Source: Apium graveolens
Taxonomy: Eukaryota > Streptophyta > Magnoliopsida > Apiales > Apiaceae
Direction: 5' to 3'
NCBI RefSeq assembly: GCF_009905375.1
Contig: NC_133653.1
Location: 92,243,671-92,307,670, forward strand
Length of the DNA: 64,000 nt
Each line of letters starts with the position of its first letter. Position 1 is the first letter of the stretch. Positions 1 through 14,000 of this stretch are shown piece by piece. The notes under the pieces were generated by a model that made no database searches, had not been told where the DNA came from, and saw nothing but the letters and a program-made list of their open reading frames with translations. Position numbers and translations under genes: made by a program.

Positions 1-2351
1 TTGAATAAAAGTTTAAGATTTAAATTTTAATCACAAAAAAATTGAAAAATGATCAACGCATATATGGTGTCAATACACTTTAACTACACGTAAAACTTAA
101 AGCGGATAATTAATCTGGGACCGAGGGAGTAAACATGATAAACCAGGTTGATTAATAAACGCAAAAAATTGTAATTTTAATAAAAATTGATTAATTTTTC
201 TTATAATAATCATGTACGTGTATTTAAAAAATTTCATCAATCAAAATCACCTAAAATTATAAATTTTTTTTTTGACAAATGCAGAAAGTTCTCATTAAAT
301 TGAATATAGTACAGTCGGGACAAACCGCCAACTGTCGATACAACCAGGTGATAAAACAAATAACATACTAAAAATAATTAGATGATTTGTTTCCTGATCG
401 TTTAACACATAGAATTTAAAAATTCTTGAAATTAAAAACGAAATCAAAAACATCCCAATCGATCCAAATTGCAGCAGCATCTCTGAAAATAACAACATCG
501 CAATTGACCATATCACATAAAAACTATGGTTAACCCAGTGTTCAGAAACACCAATCGCATAAAATGAGATTGGAGAAGCGGCACCAGCTATGGACATGCC
601 GAAGGCACCCCAGCTATTTACATGCCGGATACCAGCTATAAACATGTCGAAAGTATAAACCCATGAAAGATGAACAATCTTTAGTTGTGAAAGGTGAGCT
701 CTTGTAATAATTACCACCGTCCCAGATCCGATGCAGGCTTTGTAGATCCCCAAAAATATCAATAAATTCGTCCTTAACAGATCCATCACCAGATAAATCC
801 AAGCATGACTAAATAAAAATATAACAAACACTCCAAAAGGAGGAGAGACAAAATACACACTCCAATAGGAGAGACACACAAACAACTAAAAAATTGGGTT
901 TTATTGAAAGGAAATAAATGAGAATAATAGAGAATAAAGGGGTTGGGGCTTTCCACCGGAGAAAACCAGTGAAAGCCCCTTAATTTACTTGAAAATAGAC
1001 ATTCTAATAGAGAGGATGAAAGAAGGGAGTCAGCTGAAAATAGTTCAGGCCGAGTTAACTTAATTAAATAAATTATAAATTTTGATGTTTAGGGTGCGCC
1101 AATAAAAAAAGCACCCGTTGTATCATAACGATATAATATGCATATTATTTTCACTCACCCACCATGAGTCTGACTCCTCCACAGTTAATCAAATGGAGTT
1201 GTCGATGAATTAAAGTAGAAAACTGACGGCATTGATAAGGTAAGCAAAGCCCCGCAAACAATGGTGACAACATATTAATCGTCATCCAAACAACTACTTT
1301 CTTTTATCCCCCACACCACACGACGACTTTCACACTTTCTCTCTCCCTCTTTTCTTAGAAATACACTTGTAGCCATCCCACGAATCTTCCTTTTTTTCTC
1401 ACCACTTCAATACTAATTCCTCTTGAATTTCAATCCACTTTACTGTTTTACTCACTCCAATCCTTTCTTCTATCAACTGGGTTTTCAAGATTTTGTCCAA
1501 AGATTCAATCTTTATTTTCTGATTCCCCTTTTTCTTGACTATTTATAGCCCTTCGGTCACTTAAAATCTTTCTTTTTCAACTGGGTTTTCAAGGTTTTGC
1601 ATAAAGATTCAATCTTTATGTGTGATTCTATCATTTTCTTGACCACTCTAGTTATTTGCTATATAAAAATAGGGGTTTAGTGACTAAATCTTTTTTTTTG
1701 TCAACTGGGTTTTCAAGATTTTGCAGAAAGATTCAATCTTTAAGCGGTCTTTCATTTGTTCTTAATTGCTCTAGAATATACAAACATAAATTTGTATGTA
1801 TAAGTTTATTGGGGTTTAATGGGTTTTTTCTTTAGGTGAAGTCAACGGTTCTCTGATTCATGAACCATATATGCTGATTATAATGGCTTATCTATCTATC
1901 ACCAAAAGGGGTCTTGGCTTACTTCAATACTAGTATTGATTGCTCTAAAGATCAAGAAAAGATCAGCTTAAGACAGGTTAGAAATTTTGCATTTCCTTAT
2001 TTAGTAATTACTAAAAGTTAGTGATTAGTTGAGGCCTGTCTTAGCTTTTTTACCAAGTAAAAAAAGTAGCTAAAGGGGTATTTTTGACTTGAATAGTAGA
2101 AATTATGCATAGTCAAACCACCCCTAAATGTTACTTTTTCTTTAATCAATTGTTGATTATTTGCTATAGTTTATGTGTAAAGTTTTACTTGTATGAAGGT
2201 GCTTGAAACAACTAATGACTTGTAAGATCATATTTTGTAGCAGTGGTAGCTGTAAAAAGTTGTGATTTGTTTGCGTTTTTTTTTAAATATTTTACCAATT
2301 TGGATTCATGTTATTATCGGAAAGCAGGAGTAGGTTTCGAACTAGTAGGCA
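1..2351 (+). promoter_or_regulatory. Upstream and leader region of the NPR3/4-like gene
   Basis: No convincing protein gene is seen. The stretch is AT-rich. A GGGACCGAGGGAGTA block near 117-131 looks like one end of a Stowaway MITE. An antisense open frame (885-295) is hydrophobic and matches nothing I know; it ends next to a T-run near 267-276, so a retroposed fragment is possible. The leader from about 1300 is pyrimidine-rich, as in many plant 5' UTRs. A likely 5' UTR intron runs 1977-2327 (donor ACAG/GTTAGA, acceptor AAGCAG), leaving about 24 nt before the ATG. Transcript limits are inferred. Confidence 0.4.
1473..1742 (+). repeat. Three spaced direct repeats of ~43 bp in the NPR leader
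   Basis: Copies begin at 1473, 1577 and 1701. Each opens with TCAACTGGGTTTTCAAG and ends with AAAGATTCAATCTTTA. Related text between copies (a CTTGAC block followed by a short T-rich run) suggests that a unit of about 100-125 bp was duplicated twice. They lie 610-880 bp upstream of the ATG, in the promoter or 5' UTR. The terminal AAAGATTCAATCTTT is itself an imperfect inverted repeat. Confidence 0.8.
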
Positions 2352-5300
2352 ATGGAGGATTCTGTTGAACCATCATCATCTTTGAGCTTTACTTCATCTT
2401 CCCTTATATCTAATGGATCTACATCCTACAATTTGTCAACTCAATCTGTACCCGAGGGAGGTTCTAGTCTTGAAATTATTAGTTTAGCTAAGCTCAGTGC
2501 TAGCTTGGAGCAACTTGTGGTTAGTTCCGGTAGTATTGATTATAGCGATGCCGATATTGTAGTTGAGGATGTATCTGTGGGTGTACACAGATGTATATTG
2601 GCTTCTAGGAGTGAATTTTTTTATGAGCTTTTTAAGAAAGAGAGGGACTCTGTGGAGAAGGAAAGTAGGCCTAAATATAACATGAAAGATTTGTTACCAT
2701 ATGGCAGTGTTGGATATGAGGCATTCCTTATTTTCTTGAGCTATTTGTATACCGGAAAGTTGAAGCCTTGTCCACCAGAGGTGTCGACATGCGTTGATGA
2801 TCAATGCATCCACCATGCATGTAGACCTGCTATCAACTTCTCTGTGGATTTGATGTATGCATCTGCTATTTTTCGGGTTCCGGAACTGGTTTCACTATTT
2901 CAGGTGTGTAGTTTTCTACTGATTATTGTCCATTTACCCAAGTGATGATTTGTATTGAATGCTTTCGTGGGGTAACTGGATTTTAAGAAAATGGTAAAAA
3001 AATGGTTGCAGACAGGAATATCATTGTACTAAAGTCTTAGACTATGAGAAACAAAGCTTTAGGTGTACCCAGAAAAAGTTCTACTTCATCGTGTAATTCA
3101 ACAAAATAATATTGAATTTCCTAGCTACATACCACAGAAAGGCCAAGATACAGTTTAAATCAATCCAAAGATAATTCTCAGAATTAGAATTTCCACAATG
3201 ACAACATGTCGCTAAGGTTACCAAGTTTTAAAACCTAAATCCCTTCTATCACCTTAAACCCTTGTGGAACTGCAACATTTGTCCTTATGTTTTCAGCAAA
3301 GCTGGTCTTTATGCCAATGGAAGAGGATCCACTTTCTTTTAAACTTGCTAAATTTACCTTTGTTAATAATGTTTTACTAACAAGACGTGAAATGAAATAT
3401 TATATGCTAGTCAAACTTGAGCTGGGTAATTTTACTTCAAGGAATTTGTAATCTGATATAAAAATGATCTCCGAGCCACTGTATTTTATTTTGAAATAAG
3501 TCGCGGTTATCAAGAATCCGAGATGAGCAATATTGTATGAATGTTAATCCTTTTTTTCCTACGATAACTAATTATGATGACTCCTCTCCAGTTGCGACTC
3601 TCGATAAAAATTTTATGATGTGCGTTGTTCAGAAATTTAATTTTTTTCGTAGTAAATTTTTAATTTACTAATACATTCATATGCAGCGGCGTCTTGTCAA
3701 CTTTGTTGAGAAGGCTCTTGTTGAGGATGTCATCCCGATCCTTTTAGTCGCCTTTCATTGCCAGTCACTTCAGCTTCTTAATCAGTGTGTACATAGGGTA
3801 GCTCGGTCAGATCTTGATAATATCTCTATTGAGAAGGAAGTTCCATATGAAGTAGCGAATGATATCAAGTCGGTTCGCCTCAAATACCAGGAAACTAATG
3901 ACAATGCCATGGTGGCTGAGGATCCCTTGCGTGAAAAGAGGATTAGGAGAATACACAAGGCACTAGATTCGGATGATGTTGAACTAGTAAAACTTCTCCT
4001 GACCGAGTCTGATATAACTTTAGATGCAGCACATGCTCTTCATTATGCTGTTGCATATTGTGATCCAAAAGTTGTATCTGAGGTGCTTAATTTGGGCATG
4101 GCTGATGTCAATCTTCGTAATCTTCGGGGTTACACAGTCCTTCATGTTGCTGCATTACGCAGGGAGCCATCAATTATTGTACAACTGTTGGAGAACGGAG
4201 CTTATGCATTGGAAACAACACCAGATGGGCAGAATTCTGTTAGCATCTGTAAGAGATTGACAAGACCAAAGGATTATAATGCGAAAACAGAACAGGGTCA
4301 AAAATCAAACAAAGATCGCCTATGCATCGATGTGTTGGAGCGTGAAATACGTAGAAACCCAATTTCTACAGATGCATCAAGTTCTTCTCCAAGAATTGTT
4401 GATGACCTACACATGGAGCTTTTGTATCTGGAAGATAGAGGTAACATTATTTTCTTGTTTGTGGTGGACTTGATTTTTGAGATTATATTTTGCTTATACT
4501 TATAAAAAAATGTGATCATGTCTTTCAGAATATTATATTGTGGAAAATGGTATTTTTTTTCATGATTGGGTCTCAAAGATATCAAATAATGTTTATTTCT
4601 TTGATTCGAAAAACTTGGGAAACTTTCCAAATTTATTTAACAGTAGTTTCACTGATAAATACCAAGTCACAACTTAGTATTTGCAAAATCAGGGTTTTTT
4701 CGGAATGCAAGCCACCGATAATTTTTGTTTTGCTTCATCTGCTTATAGTGTTAGTCCTAAACGGCAGTTCACTCGGGTGTTCCACAAAAATTGCCCCTTA
4801 TCCAGCATTTATGAGACATACTTTCATTAATTAATATTTTCTTAAATGACAACATACTGCAGATGTAATTTCATTTATATCTAGATGTGTATATATTATA
4901 AGAAATGGCAGTCATAAGTCATAGCTAGTTGTATTGTGCTTTTTGTTGCTATTTTATATTGCGCTACATCGCCCGATTGAGTTTCAACTATTGGCTTTAA
5001 AAACTACTCCCTCAGTCCCACCGGATTGTTTACGTTACTTTTCGGCACGCTTTTCAATGCTCGTCTAAAGTATAATTCCATAATTTTTTTTTTAAAAAAA
5101 AATTTAAAAAAACATTATGATTATAGAAGCCTCGAAATGCGTGCAAATAGTGTACGTAAACTTCCCAGCGGGACGGAGGGAGTACTGAATTAGAGATTCA
5201 CCTCATGCTTTGCCAATACGAGACGATTTTGTTTTATTATTTCTAGTCTGCAGATGACCAGTGAAATTCTGTTAGACATTGTAAACCATGAAATTCAGAT

Positions 5301-6442
5301 ATGTTTTGCATATGCTGATATGTATTAAAGCATTTGAGAAGAATTATATTTCAGCTGATTAAAATTTGCTCATTAATTGATATCTTCCTATTTCAGAATT
5401 TTAGCACTTACTCTTAGTTTTTTTGGTTATATTCGCACCTACTCAATAGTTATTTCGATATATTTCTTTCGAACAGTGGCATTTGCACGACTGCTCTTCC
5501 CCTCTGAGGCGAAGCTAGCAATGGAGATTGCTAATGCTGAGACCACATCTCAATATCCCGGTTTAATGGCTAAAAAAGGTTCAAGTGGCAACTTAAGGGA
5601 GGTTGATTTAAACGAGACACCCTTAGCAAAGAATGAAAGAATCCTTGCAAGGATGGCTGCCCTTAAAAAGACAGGTATGTGTAAATTTAGAAATATAAAA
5701 TGTATTTAAAATCTTTTGCCCGATAGCTATTAACTGTCATGTACTATATTTTCTATCAAATTGAAAAGGGTCGTAGATGGCACAATGTAGGTACACTTCT
5801 ATGCTATCCATATTTTTTAATAGTTGTGCATTTTTTGAAAGTCTATTGCATTAAGTCCGCTTATCTAATTCAAGTTACACATCCCCTTAGAATTGCTACA
5901 TCCTGATATCTTGAAATGTGCGTAGTGGTAGTGCACTGGTGGCTTCGGGAACTTAATTTTTAAAAAGTGAGTAGTCTCCAGATCTTTAGAATTAAGAAGG
6001 TAAAACAACACAACCTGATGTCTTACTGTTTCACACTGCTGTGTTGCTTAATTCAGAAACAACAATATTTTATGTTTCTAGATGTCCGTTCTAGTTCCTA
6101 TTGTTTCTTTCTTGCCTTGGGTTTTGTTGCACTTAATCACAGAGGTATTATTAGTAACAGAGATTTGTGATTGTACCATTTGCAGTGGAGACTGGCCGAC
6201 GCTATTTTCCAAATTGCTCTGAAGTCCTGGATAAGTTTATGTTGGATGATTTGCACGATGATTCCTTGTATCTCGACAAAGGCTCTGCGGAAGAACAGAA
6301 GAACAAGAAGCAACGCTTTATGGAGCTGAAGGAAGATGTACACAAGGCTTTTACCAAAGACAAGGCTGAGCTACATCGTGTTGGCTTGTCGTCCACTTCA
6401 TCTTCGTCTACACTCAAGCGACAACGAAAATTACTAAAATAA
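2352..6442 (+). CDS. NPR3/4-like: NPR1-family salicylate receptor and transcriptional co-regulator, NPR3/NPR4 type
   Basis: Exons 2352-2903, 3687-4440, 5477-5674 and 6186-6442 join in frame to 586 codons, the usual NPR3/4 length; all introns are GT-AG. Seen: a BTB/POZ domain (about residues 65-184) with a C2HC zinc site C147-x4-C152-x-H154-x2-C157, ankyrin repeats (about 270-385), then the NPR1-like C-terminal domain. Arg435 in LEDRVAFARLLFP matches the salicylate-contacting Arg of Arabidopsis NPR1 (R432) and NPR4 (R419). VDLNET (478-483) is the EAR-like repression motif of NPR3/4 and is absent from NPR1. A basic tail (KRQRK) may aid nuclear import. Known of the family: NPR3/4 bind TGA bZIP factors and repress defence genes until salicylate relieves them; they also act as CUL3 adaptors. 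The start is the first ATG before the Ser-rich leader. The reading frame is intact. Confidence 0.95.
5007..5182. mobile_element. Stowaway-type MITE in NPR intron 2
   Basis: A 176-bp element begins CTCCCTCAGTCCCACCGG and ends CCAGCGGGACGGAGGGAG. The ends form imperfect terminal inverted repeats and TA flanks each side, as in Tc1/mariner-derived Stowaway elements. No coding capacity. It lies in intron 4441-5476, clear of the splice sites. Confidence 0.9.
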
Positions 6443-8010
6443 AAATTTGCATTGAACATGTATCTGTTCTAATGATTTTTTGCCATTATATAGATGCTTT
6501 CAGTGATGTAGCTAGAGCTTTTTGACTATCCAGCTCGGCTTCTGTAAAATACCTAATAGGATAAAACATTGACAAAAAAGCATAAATGAGCTTTTTTTTG
6601 TTGCAATTTTTCATTTGAATGTAGACAATTAATTTTTTGGTAGAGTGCTGTATTAGAGTTCCTTGGATTGTGCTTTTAGACATTGGAATATTTTCAATAC
6701 ATCTGTTTTAATCCATTTTTCTCTTCTCATCCCCTCTATATCCTATTTGTTATTTTCTTTTTCCAAGTCGATATCACATATATAAAACGAGGCGCAGCAT
6801 ATGGGCGGCGGCTTGGGGTTTTTAAAGTTTATATATGTATCTTAGTTGAAAAGTGTCGTATAGGTGAAATGAACATCTTTAACTTAAAAGGATAATTTTA
6901 CGTATAAGTTAGTTATAAGTTGTTAATGCGTTTGGTAAATAATAACTTATAAGTTATAATTTTTCTTAAAAAAATCAAAATTTTAATACAATAATTTAAT
7001 ACATGAATATAATATATGAAATACAAAATTTAAAATTGAAATATTAAAATATGAATTATTATATAAATACTAACGGTAATTAATCTAACTATTTAATTAA
7101 TAAGATGATATGATAGCAGAATAAAGCCGATGATTACAATAAGTAAAATGAGGCAAGTACAACAGCTAACTTTCAATTTTTCTTCATTTAAGTCACAATG
7201 TAGTCCATTAAGCAGAATAGCCAAACGGTGCATGAAGAGTAGAACGCTTATTTTGATGCATTTAAGTGGGTAAAATGGTTAGATAAACAGGCATAGTTAA
7301 AATAAAATGAGAAATATTTCTTCTTTCTTTTTCCAAAATCACTGAGATGAACAAATGGTCAATGGAGAACCTCGACCTCATTTTACTTCTCACTATCTGG
7401 GTCAATTTCGGAATGGTCAAGGTAAATGCTGACTACCAGTACCAACAACATTATAAATGGTGGTTAATATCATAACTAAATAAATAATCAACCCAAAATA
7501 ACACAATTCCTCATCACAACATCGCTAGCGTCAAACTTGTGGATCGGCGATAACATCTGTTAGAACCCCCACCGGTCATGTATGCTTCAATTTGGGTTCC
7601 TAAACAATACACAAAATACACATGCATATATCCCACGCACATTCGCTGTTGTAAACACAACAAACACTTCTTTGTATTTTTAGAACACAATATACAACAC
7701 AGAGCTTAGCTGGAAAAAATGCAACACAAAGTTTCACAATCTTACAACCCACACAATTGGTTTTAAACACGCTTCATATAAGTTACTCCATCACCAAGTT
7801 GAAAAGTTTATTCTGTGTTTGGAACAGCAATAGACTTCCCAGTGATTTATTTCCTAGTAAATTGATTCATCCCACAGAGAGAGTATAATCAGCTTTAAAA
7901 GGGTAAATTACAATAACCACGCTTTGCAAATAATACAAGGTAGTCTTAACAATGATTCTGTACAATGAGTTGGATTGTGTACATGCAATTATTAGAACAA
8001 TTATTGAAAT
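6443..8010. other. Convergent intergenic region between NPR and RABF2
   Basis: The two genes end facing each other. Both 3' UTRs probably lie here: AATAAA-like signals are plentiful but no cleavage site can be fixed. The stretch 6893-7080 is very AT-rich with repeated ATAAGTTATAA words and may be MITE debris. No credible reading frame is seen. Confidence 0.5.
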
Positions 8011-11000
8011 TTAAGAGCAACACGAGGCAGAAGCAGTTCTATCAGCAGGTCTGTCCACAAGAACCATCCCCGAGGGGTTGGGTGCTGGCTGCAGACGAGG
8101 CAATCTCTTTGCTGCAAGGAAAAAATAAATAATAGTTATTGCTTCTGTGCAATTAAAGACAAAGAATTAGTAAACTAGCAAAAAGGATGGCTAATGTAGC
8201 CCTAGCGCCTAGCGGCTAGCATTGAAGCCTAGCAGATACCCCACACCTGGCAATAAGAAGTCTAGGGTTCAAGTCTCCATGGTGACAATTGTGTGCGTGA
8301 TTATTTAAATTTCTTGTTATTTACTTTAACCCAAAAAAACAAAGAGGCCAAGTAAAATAATGCAAATGAAATAAATGAATATGACATTTCTTTTTCGAGA
8401 AAGCAGAGAGCAAAACAAGGCCTGGTTAAATATTACTACTTTTTTGAAAGCGGTCAAGTGAAAAAAAATAATACAAACAGTAGGGCTTTAATATGAGCCG
8501 AATCGAGCCGAACTCTTACATGTTCATGTTTCAACTTGTTAAAAATTTATCGAACTCGAATTTTAATGAGCCAATATTAGCGTTCGTATATCGGCTCATT
8601 AAGAAAAAGTTATTCGCCAACAAGTTCACCAGCCGCTCGCGAATATATTTCACGAACTAAGGTTCACGAATAACTCATGAATATTGTTCACAAACCTTTT
8701 ATCACCCTTTATCACGAACAACTCAGCTTATAAACTCGTTCTCATGATTCAAGAATATTTCATTAGTTCCGCTTGTTTTGTTTTATCATATTAAGTATCT
8801 TATAAACCAAATAACTAAACTTGCGTGTTTAGCATTTGATTTTGATTAAATTGCATTATTTTTATTTAAATAACGATATATACACACTAATCAAATACAT
8901 GAACATAATGAAATAAAATAATTATATATTTATTAGTTAGCATATATAATGAATAGATAAATTGGTAAATCAAAATTATAGATGAATATATACACTGATT
9001 ATTATGTCATAAGCATGTGTTTATAAATGGGTTAAATATTAAAGTGGTCACTTCAACTGAAATACATATATCAGTTTAATTATCAAACTTAACAGGATAT
9101 TATATGAATCACTGAAGTCATAATAAATATCAAACAGATACCTCAAAATATATGATCGAAAACTAAAAATTATTTTTATGAAGTTCTATACACTTATCTT
9201 GTTATGATATTTTAGATAATATAGTAAAGATTTTTAAAAATTTATCTACTATTTATTTTTAATCTTGTAGTTGTTTTTTATTTAAATAAACATGATTAGT
9301 AGATTAATTTTTAAAAATCTCACTATATCATCTAAAATACTAAAAATTCATAATTTTTCATTTGGTTATAATAGGATTCAAGAAAAATGTACAAAACTTC
9401 ATAAAAATAAATTTTAGTTCTCGAGCACATATTTTGAGGTAGATGTTTGATATTTATTATGACTTCAGTGAGTCAAATGATACCCCGTTAATTTTGATAA
9501 TTTAACAGATATATGGCCTTCAGTTGAGTGACCAATTTAATATTTAACCCGTTTATAATATATGTTTACAAAATATGTTTTCAAGCCCATATGCATATAT
9601 ATATATATAAGTTATAATTCAAGCATTATTCTCACTTCTCATGAACCAATTCACAAACTATATTAAAGAACTTGTTCATGAACAATGTAATCAAACTTGT
9701 TCGCGAACTTTCGAGCCGGACTATGTTTGTGCTCAAGTTCAAATCATACATAAATCAAACCATAAAACTGTGTTCATGTTCAACTCGTTTATAAATCAAA
9801 CCGAATTCGAGCCGAACCGAACAGTTCGCGAGTGTATACTCAATTACAGTCCTAACAAACAGATAATACTTGTACTCATGCCACCACTAAGCTTGAACAC
9901 TGACCCCCTTGTTACCCAGAGGAGGCCAAAGGGAAGTGGTCTCTGGTTGGAGCCAAGGAATAACGAGGTCTAGCTATGTAGTAGTAAATCAACCCCAGCA
10001 AAGAATTTCAAAATCACGTCATCAATTTCCATAGACATGTACTGCATACTACTAATCATTAGAGCAACTACCCACAACAAATAAAATCTATTTGTGTCAT
10101 TTGACAAGGCAATACATGTTCAAAGAGTCGAACCTATTTCATAGAAAACGTCATTGACATTGGTAGCAGTTTTTGCAGAGGTTTCCATGAAGAAAAGACC
10201 ATTCTCCTGTGCATATATTTGTGCTTCCTGTATAAAAATAACATGAAACAGTTTATATCGGAGAGAGGCTCAGATGATCGTAATTGCAGAACATAAAGGT
10301 TCAGGAAATATAAGCCCAGTTCATTAAAAAAAAACCATATTCTGCACACACGATTTAATGATAATAAGAGTGCCCGTACATGACCTGATGAACAGAGCCT
10401 AAGAATCTAAGAGGTTCATTTAGTATCAGAAAAGAGCAAGAGTCTACTACACCGTATACTAGAAAATGCAAAAATTGCAGCAGCAATTACAGGAATTACA
10501 ATGCATGCCCATTAAAGCCTGTCATAATAGAGCTGATGTTTACAGAGAAAAAAATCTTATTAACTTTTTTCATTTAACGATGTACACTAGACCTGTAAGT
10601 TTTTGTTGCTTCATTTGTTCAGTAAACCATTCAGGTTCACAGAAGTTTTTTGTTGATTGATCTACAAAATTTTGTAGGGAGCTTTCGTCAACGTATGGGG
10701 TAATGATTCATCAGAGCCTCTGTCACTCACTTGTTTGGGTTTTTATAGTATAATAAAATATTTCATATTGGTACAGTTCCATTCATATCTCTCTGAAAAT
10801 CATATTATTTTACTAAAAACAAATATATAACACCTTGAGATGTGAACTATTGTTAGCTGGAACCATGAATTGTAATAAACCCGAGTACAACAGGGAAATC
10901 TAAGCAAAGAAGAATCCATAGCCTAGTCATGTAAAAGAGAAAAAATAATAACAGGCCACAATTTCAGGCAAAGAAAGAGAAGGTACAAATAATAAAAAAG

Positions 11001-14000
11001 TACAACAGTAAGTAACCATTGAAAATGAATTATTTTTATAGCCCCAATCAGTTGCTCAAATATTGAATATTTTTGCCCAAGAAAATATCAAGGCAATTAA
11101 AATAATAATAGACAGAGATTATACACTCCCCAATGCACGACCAATTTTACACACAATTTAAATAAGCTTTAAAGTAATGGAAACAGTGAGTTACGACCAA
11201 ACAAAGAGGCACTGTGCTATACTAACCTATGTTAATTTTTTTTTTTTGGAATGCCTTATCTACACTGCTCCACAGCTTGATTATCAAATGGAGTATGTCA
11301 CTTTATAAAATCCACATTCAAATAGTTTAATCGATCTGACTTGAAAATAGAGCAACTATGGATTTAGCCATATAGCTGTACTGATGCACTCCCTCTGTTT
11401 TTCAATATCAATTGTTTAGCTTTCTGCTTTTGTTATTCATTCTAATATTTCAAGATACATTAAATATCTAATTTGCAAAACATGTTCTAAGATAATTAAT
11501 TAGGAGATAAGTTTTAGCCATAATGAGGGGTCTCCTTAATTCTTGTGCATGAGTCTAAAACAAATTAAATTAACCGAGTGGGAGTATATAAATAGGGTGG
11601 CCAATTATAAAGCACAGAGCCCATCATTTTATTATAAAAACCAGAGCCACGTCATATTACAGAACATGTAAGCTGTGCATATAATCAGAAAATGCATTAA
11701 TAGTTTCAACCTACAAGGAAGCACATGTTTATAAGAAACCAGATTAAAATTAGCAGAAAAGTAAAAACAAATACTTGCCTCTGCTGCCACTTTCTTTGCA
11801 TCTAATAGATCGGCTTTGTTTCCAGCAAGTGCCATGACCATGTTAGGGTTGCCTAAATACAAATTAAAAGAATGGAAAAAATGATAAGTAATCTTGAAAT
11901 GTAATTTTCAATAACATAGTTGCTGATCAAAACAAGAATTTTATAGTTACATTTTAATTAATAGCATTGATACATTTATAAAAGTGAGGAAATCGAATCA
12001 GAAAATAAATACAATATTGGTGCAAAAAAGAGAATTATCTACCAAATTTTTTACATCATTAATATTCTGATAGAATTAAATTATTTTTAACATTGAAAGA
12101 ATTAGTCATCTTTCAGCTCAATTACATATATTGCTACGAACCATTAAAGGGAAAAAAATGACATCACTGCGAGCATGCTTAAACGAATTTAAATTTTACC
12201 TTGTGCTTGAAGCTCTTGAACCCATTTCTTTGCTCTATCATATGATGCCTACAAAAGAAAATTCAGTTGTTACAACACTGACATTGCAGACAAGTCTTTG
12301 ATGGGAATTGTAAACAGTTATTTCTCCTATCAAAGATGTGCATTGATATCGACTACTCTAAAGGTTCAATTCAGTATACTCCAGAAGTTTCTCTTATTAA
12401 CATATTACTGAAGCCAGTAAATTTCTGTTAATAAATGAAAACCAAACTTTTATGACTATCCCGTTATATCAGATTCGACTAGTAGGTTAGAAAGCACCAA
12501 TAGAAGAATCCACTCAACCAAGCAGAAATGAGGCTACAGCGACTAATGCAGATTTGTATGTGTACAATTGATACAGCATCTAAATTCCTATATCCTGTAT
12601 ATGTCACTTTTGAGTAAAATTGTTAAAAATCAACAACTGTTACTCCTTTAAGATTCGAATGGGCCTCACTCCTTACCACACACATAAACTTCCACCTACA
12701 TCTACATAGATACAGAGGAAGACCCTTGACTTGGTCATGACACATGAATATTATTACTGATAAATTTTAGAATGTTTGGAAAGAAGTACTAATAAACAAT
12801 TAGAAACATGGCAAACTGAAATCCTGGCACTACATGTATAGATAACAAAATAGGACTCATATAAACATCAAGGGCATAAACATCTGGGAAATATTTATTT
12901 AACTTTATAAAAATCAAGAGCATATTACAAATTTTCTACGCAGGTTTTCTTGTCAGACAGAATGTTCACTCACAAAAAGTTGAATCCTGTAAAAAGCTAT
13001 TCTACATTTCCTCTATCACTAATTTTCTTTAGCATAATCTTATTTCGGATCCTACAGAAAAATGTAGCATAGAAGTAAATTAAAAAGTAAAATCATTTGC
13101 ATGCTAGCTCATGCATGTCCACAGATAATGGGAAATTCTGTGTGCAAACTAGTTTGGCGGCCCACCTAATGTGGTGCTACATTGATAGCTTGCAATCCAG
13201 AATTAACTGAGTGAATATTATTTTATACCAAGTCACTTACATTTGCAACCATCAGCCCAACCCAATAAAATCATTATCCTTGACATTAGAGCTTTCTCTC
13301 GGCAATCGTTGATTAAAAATGGTTCTGACAACAAAATAGAAGGCATGGACTACACAGTCTCTGTTGGACCATATCACTGAACTTATAAAATGAACAATTT
13401 AGTTATTTGTTGCTTTATAAAGGATATAGTGATTTCACTGTAAAAAAGGCAAATAACTAATGATTCTCTGCCCTTTGTGTTTACTTGCATAATTAGGGAT
13501 TTAAAACAATTACCCGGAATATAACAGGGACAGGTTATTGCAGGAGGCACGGGATGGCGCCCCCCCCCCCCAAAAGAAAGTTATACATTTTTCAATTTTA
13601 TATGTATAAAATTTTTAAAATAATTTTTTAGACCCCCCAATTTGAAAATATTTATGCTAGTCCAGGCAACATGTGGTCATAACAAAAGTCTAAATACTAG
13701 GCTATCCCGATAACTGACAGCAAAGTGAAAAAGGAAAATGCAAACTAAAGCAAACCCATAAACATTTTATCTCTTCAATTCTTCATGCCTTCCCAAATTA
13801 AAGTATCATTTTTCTTTTCTTTTTTTCACTCTTAAGTATGGATTTGGAACAACTATTTGAGTTCCTTTTCAAATCTCAGTCCCTTACTTTATTTTTGCTC
13901 CTTACGATCATGTTTACTCAATTCTTTAATTAAGCATTTTATTTGCACTTCTTGGTCCTTAAAAGATGAATCCTTGCTTAGTTAATTCTTGTCCTTATTC

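Noticed and set aside
295..885. 196-codon minus-strand open frame near the left edge
   Set aside because: Hydrophobic, low-complexity composition, no family resemblance, and a second frame overlaps it. No promoter or splice support. Left as unassigned DNA.
6893..7080. Possible MITE in the intergenic region
   Set aside because: AT-rich words repeat, but I could not find paired ends or a target duplication.
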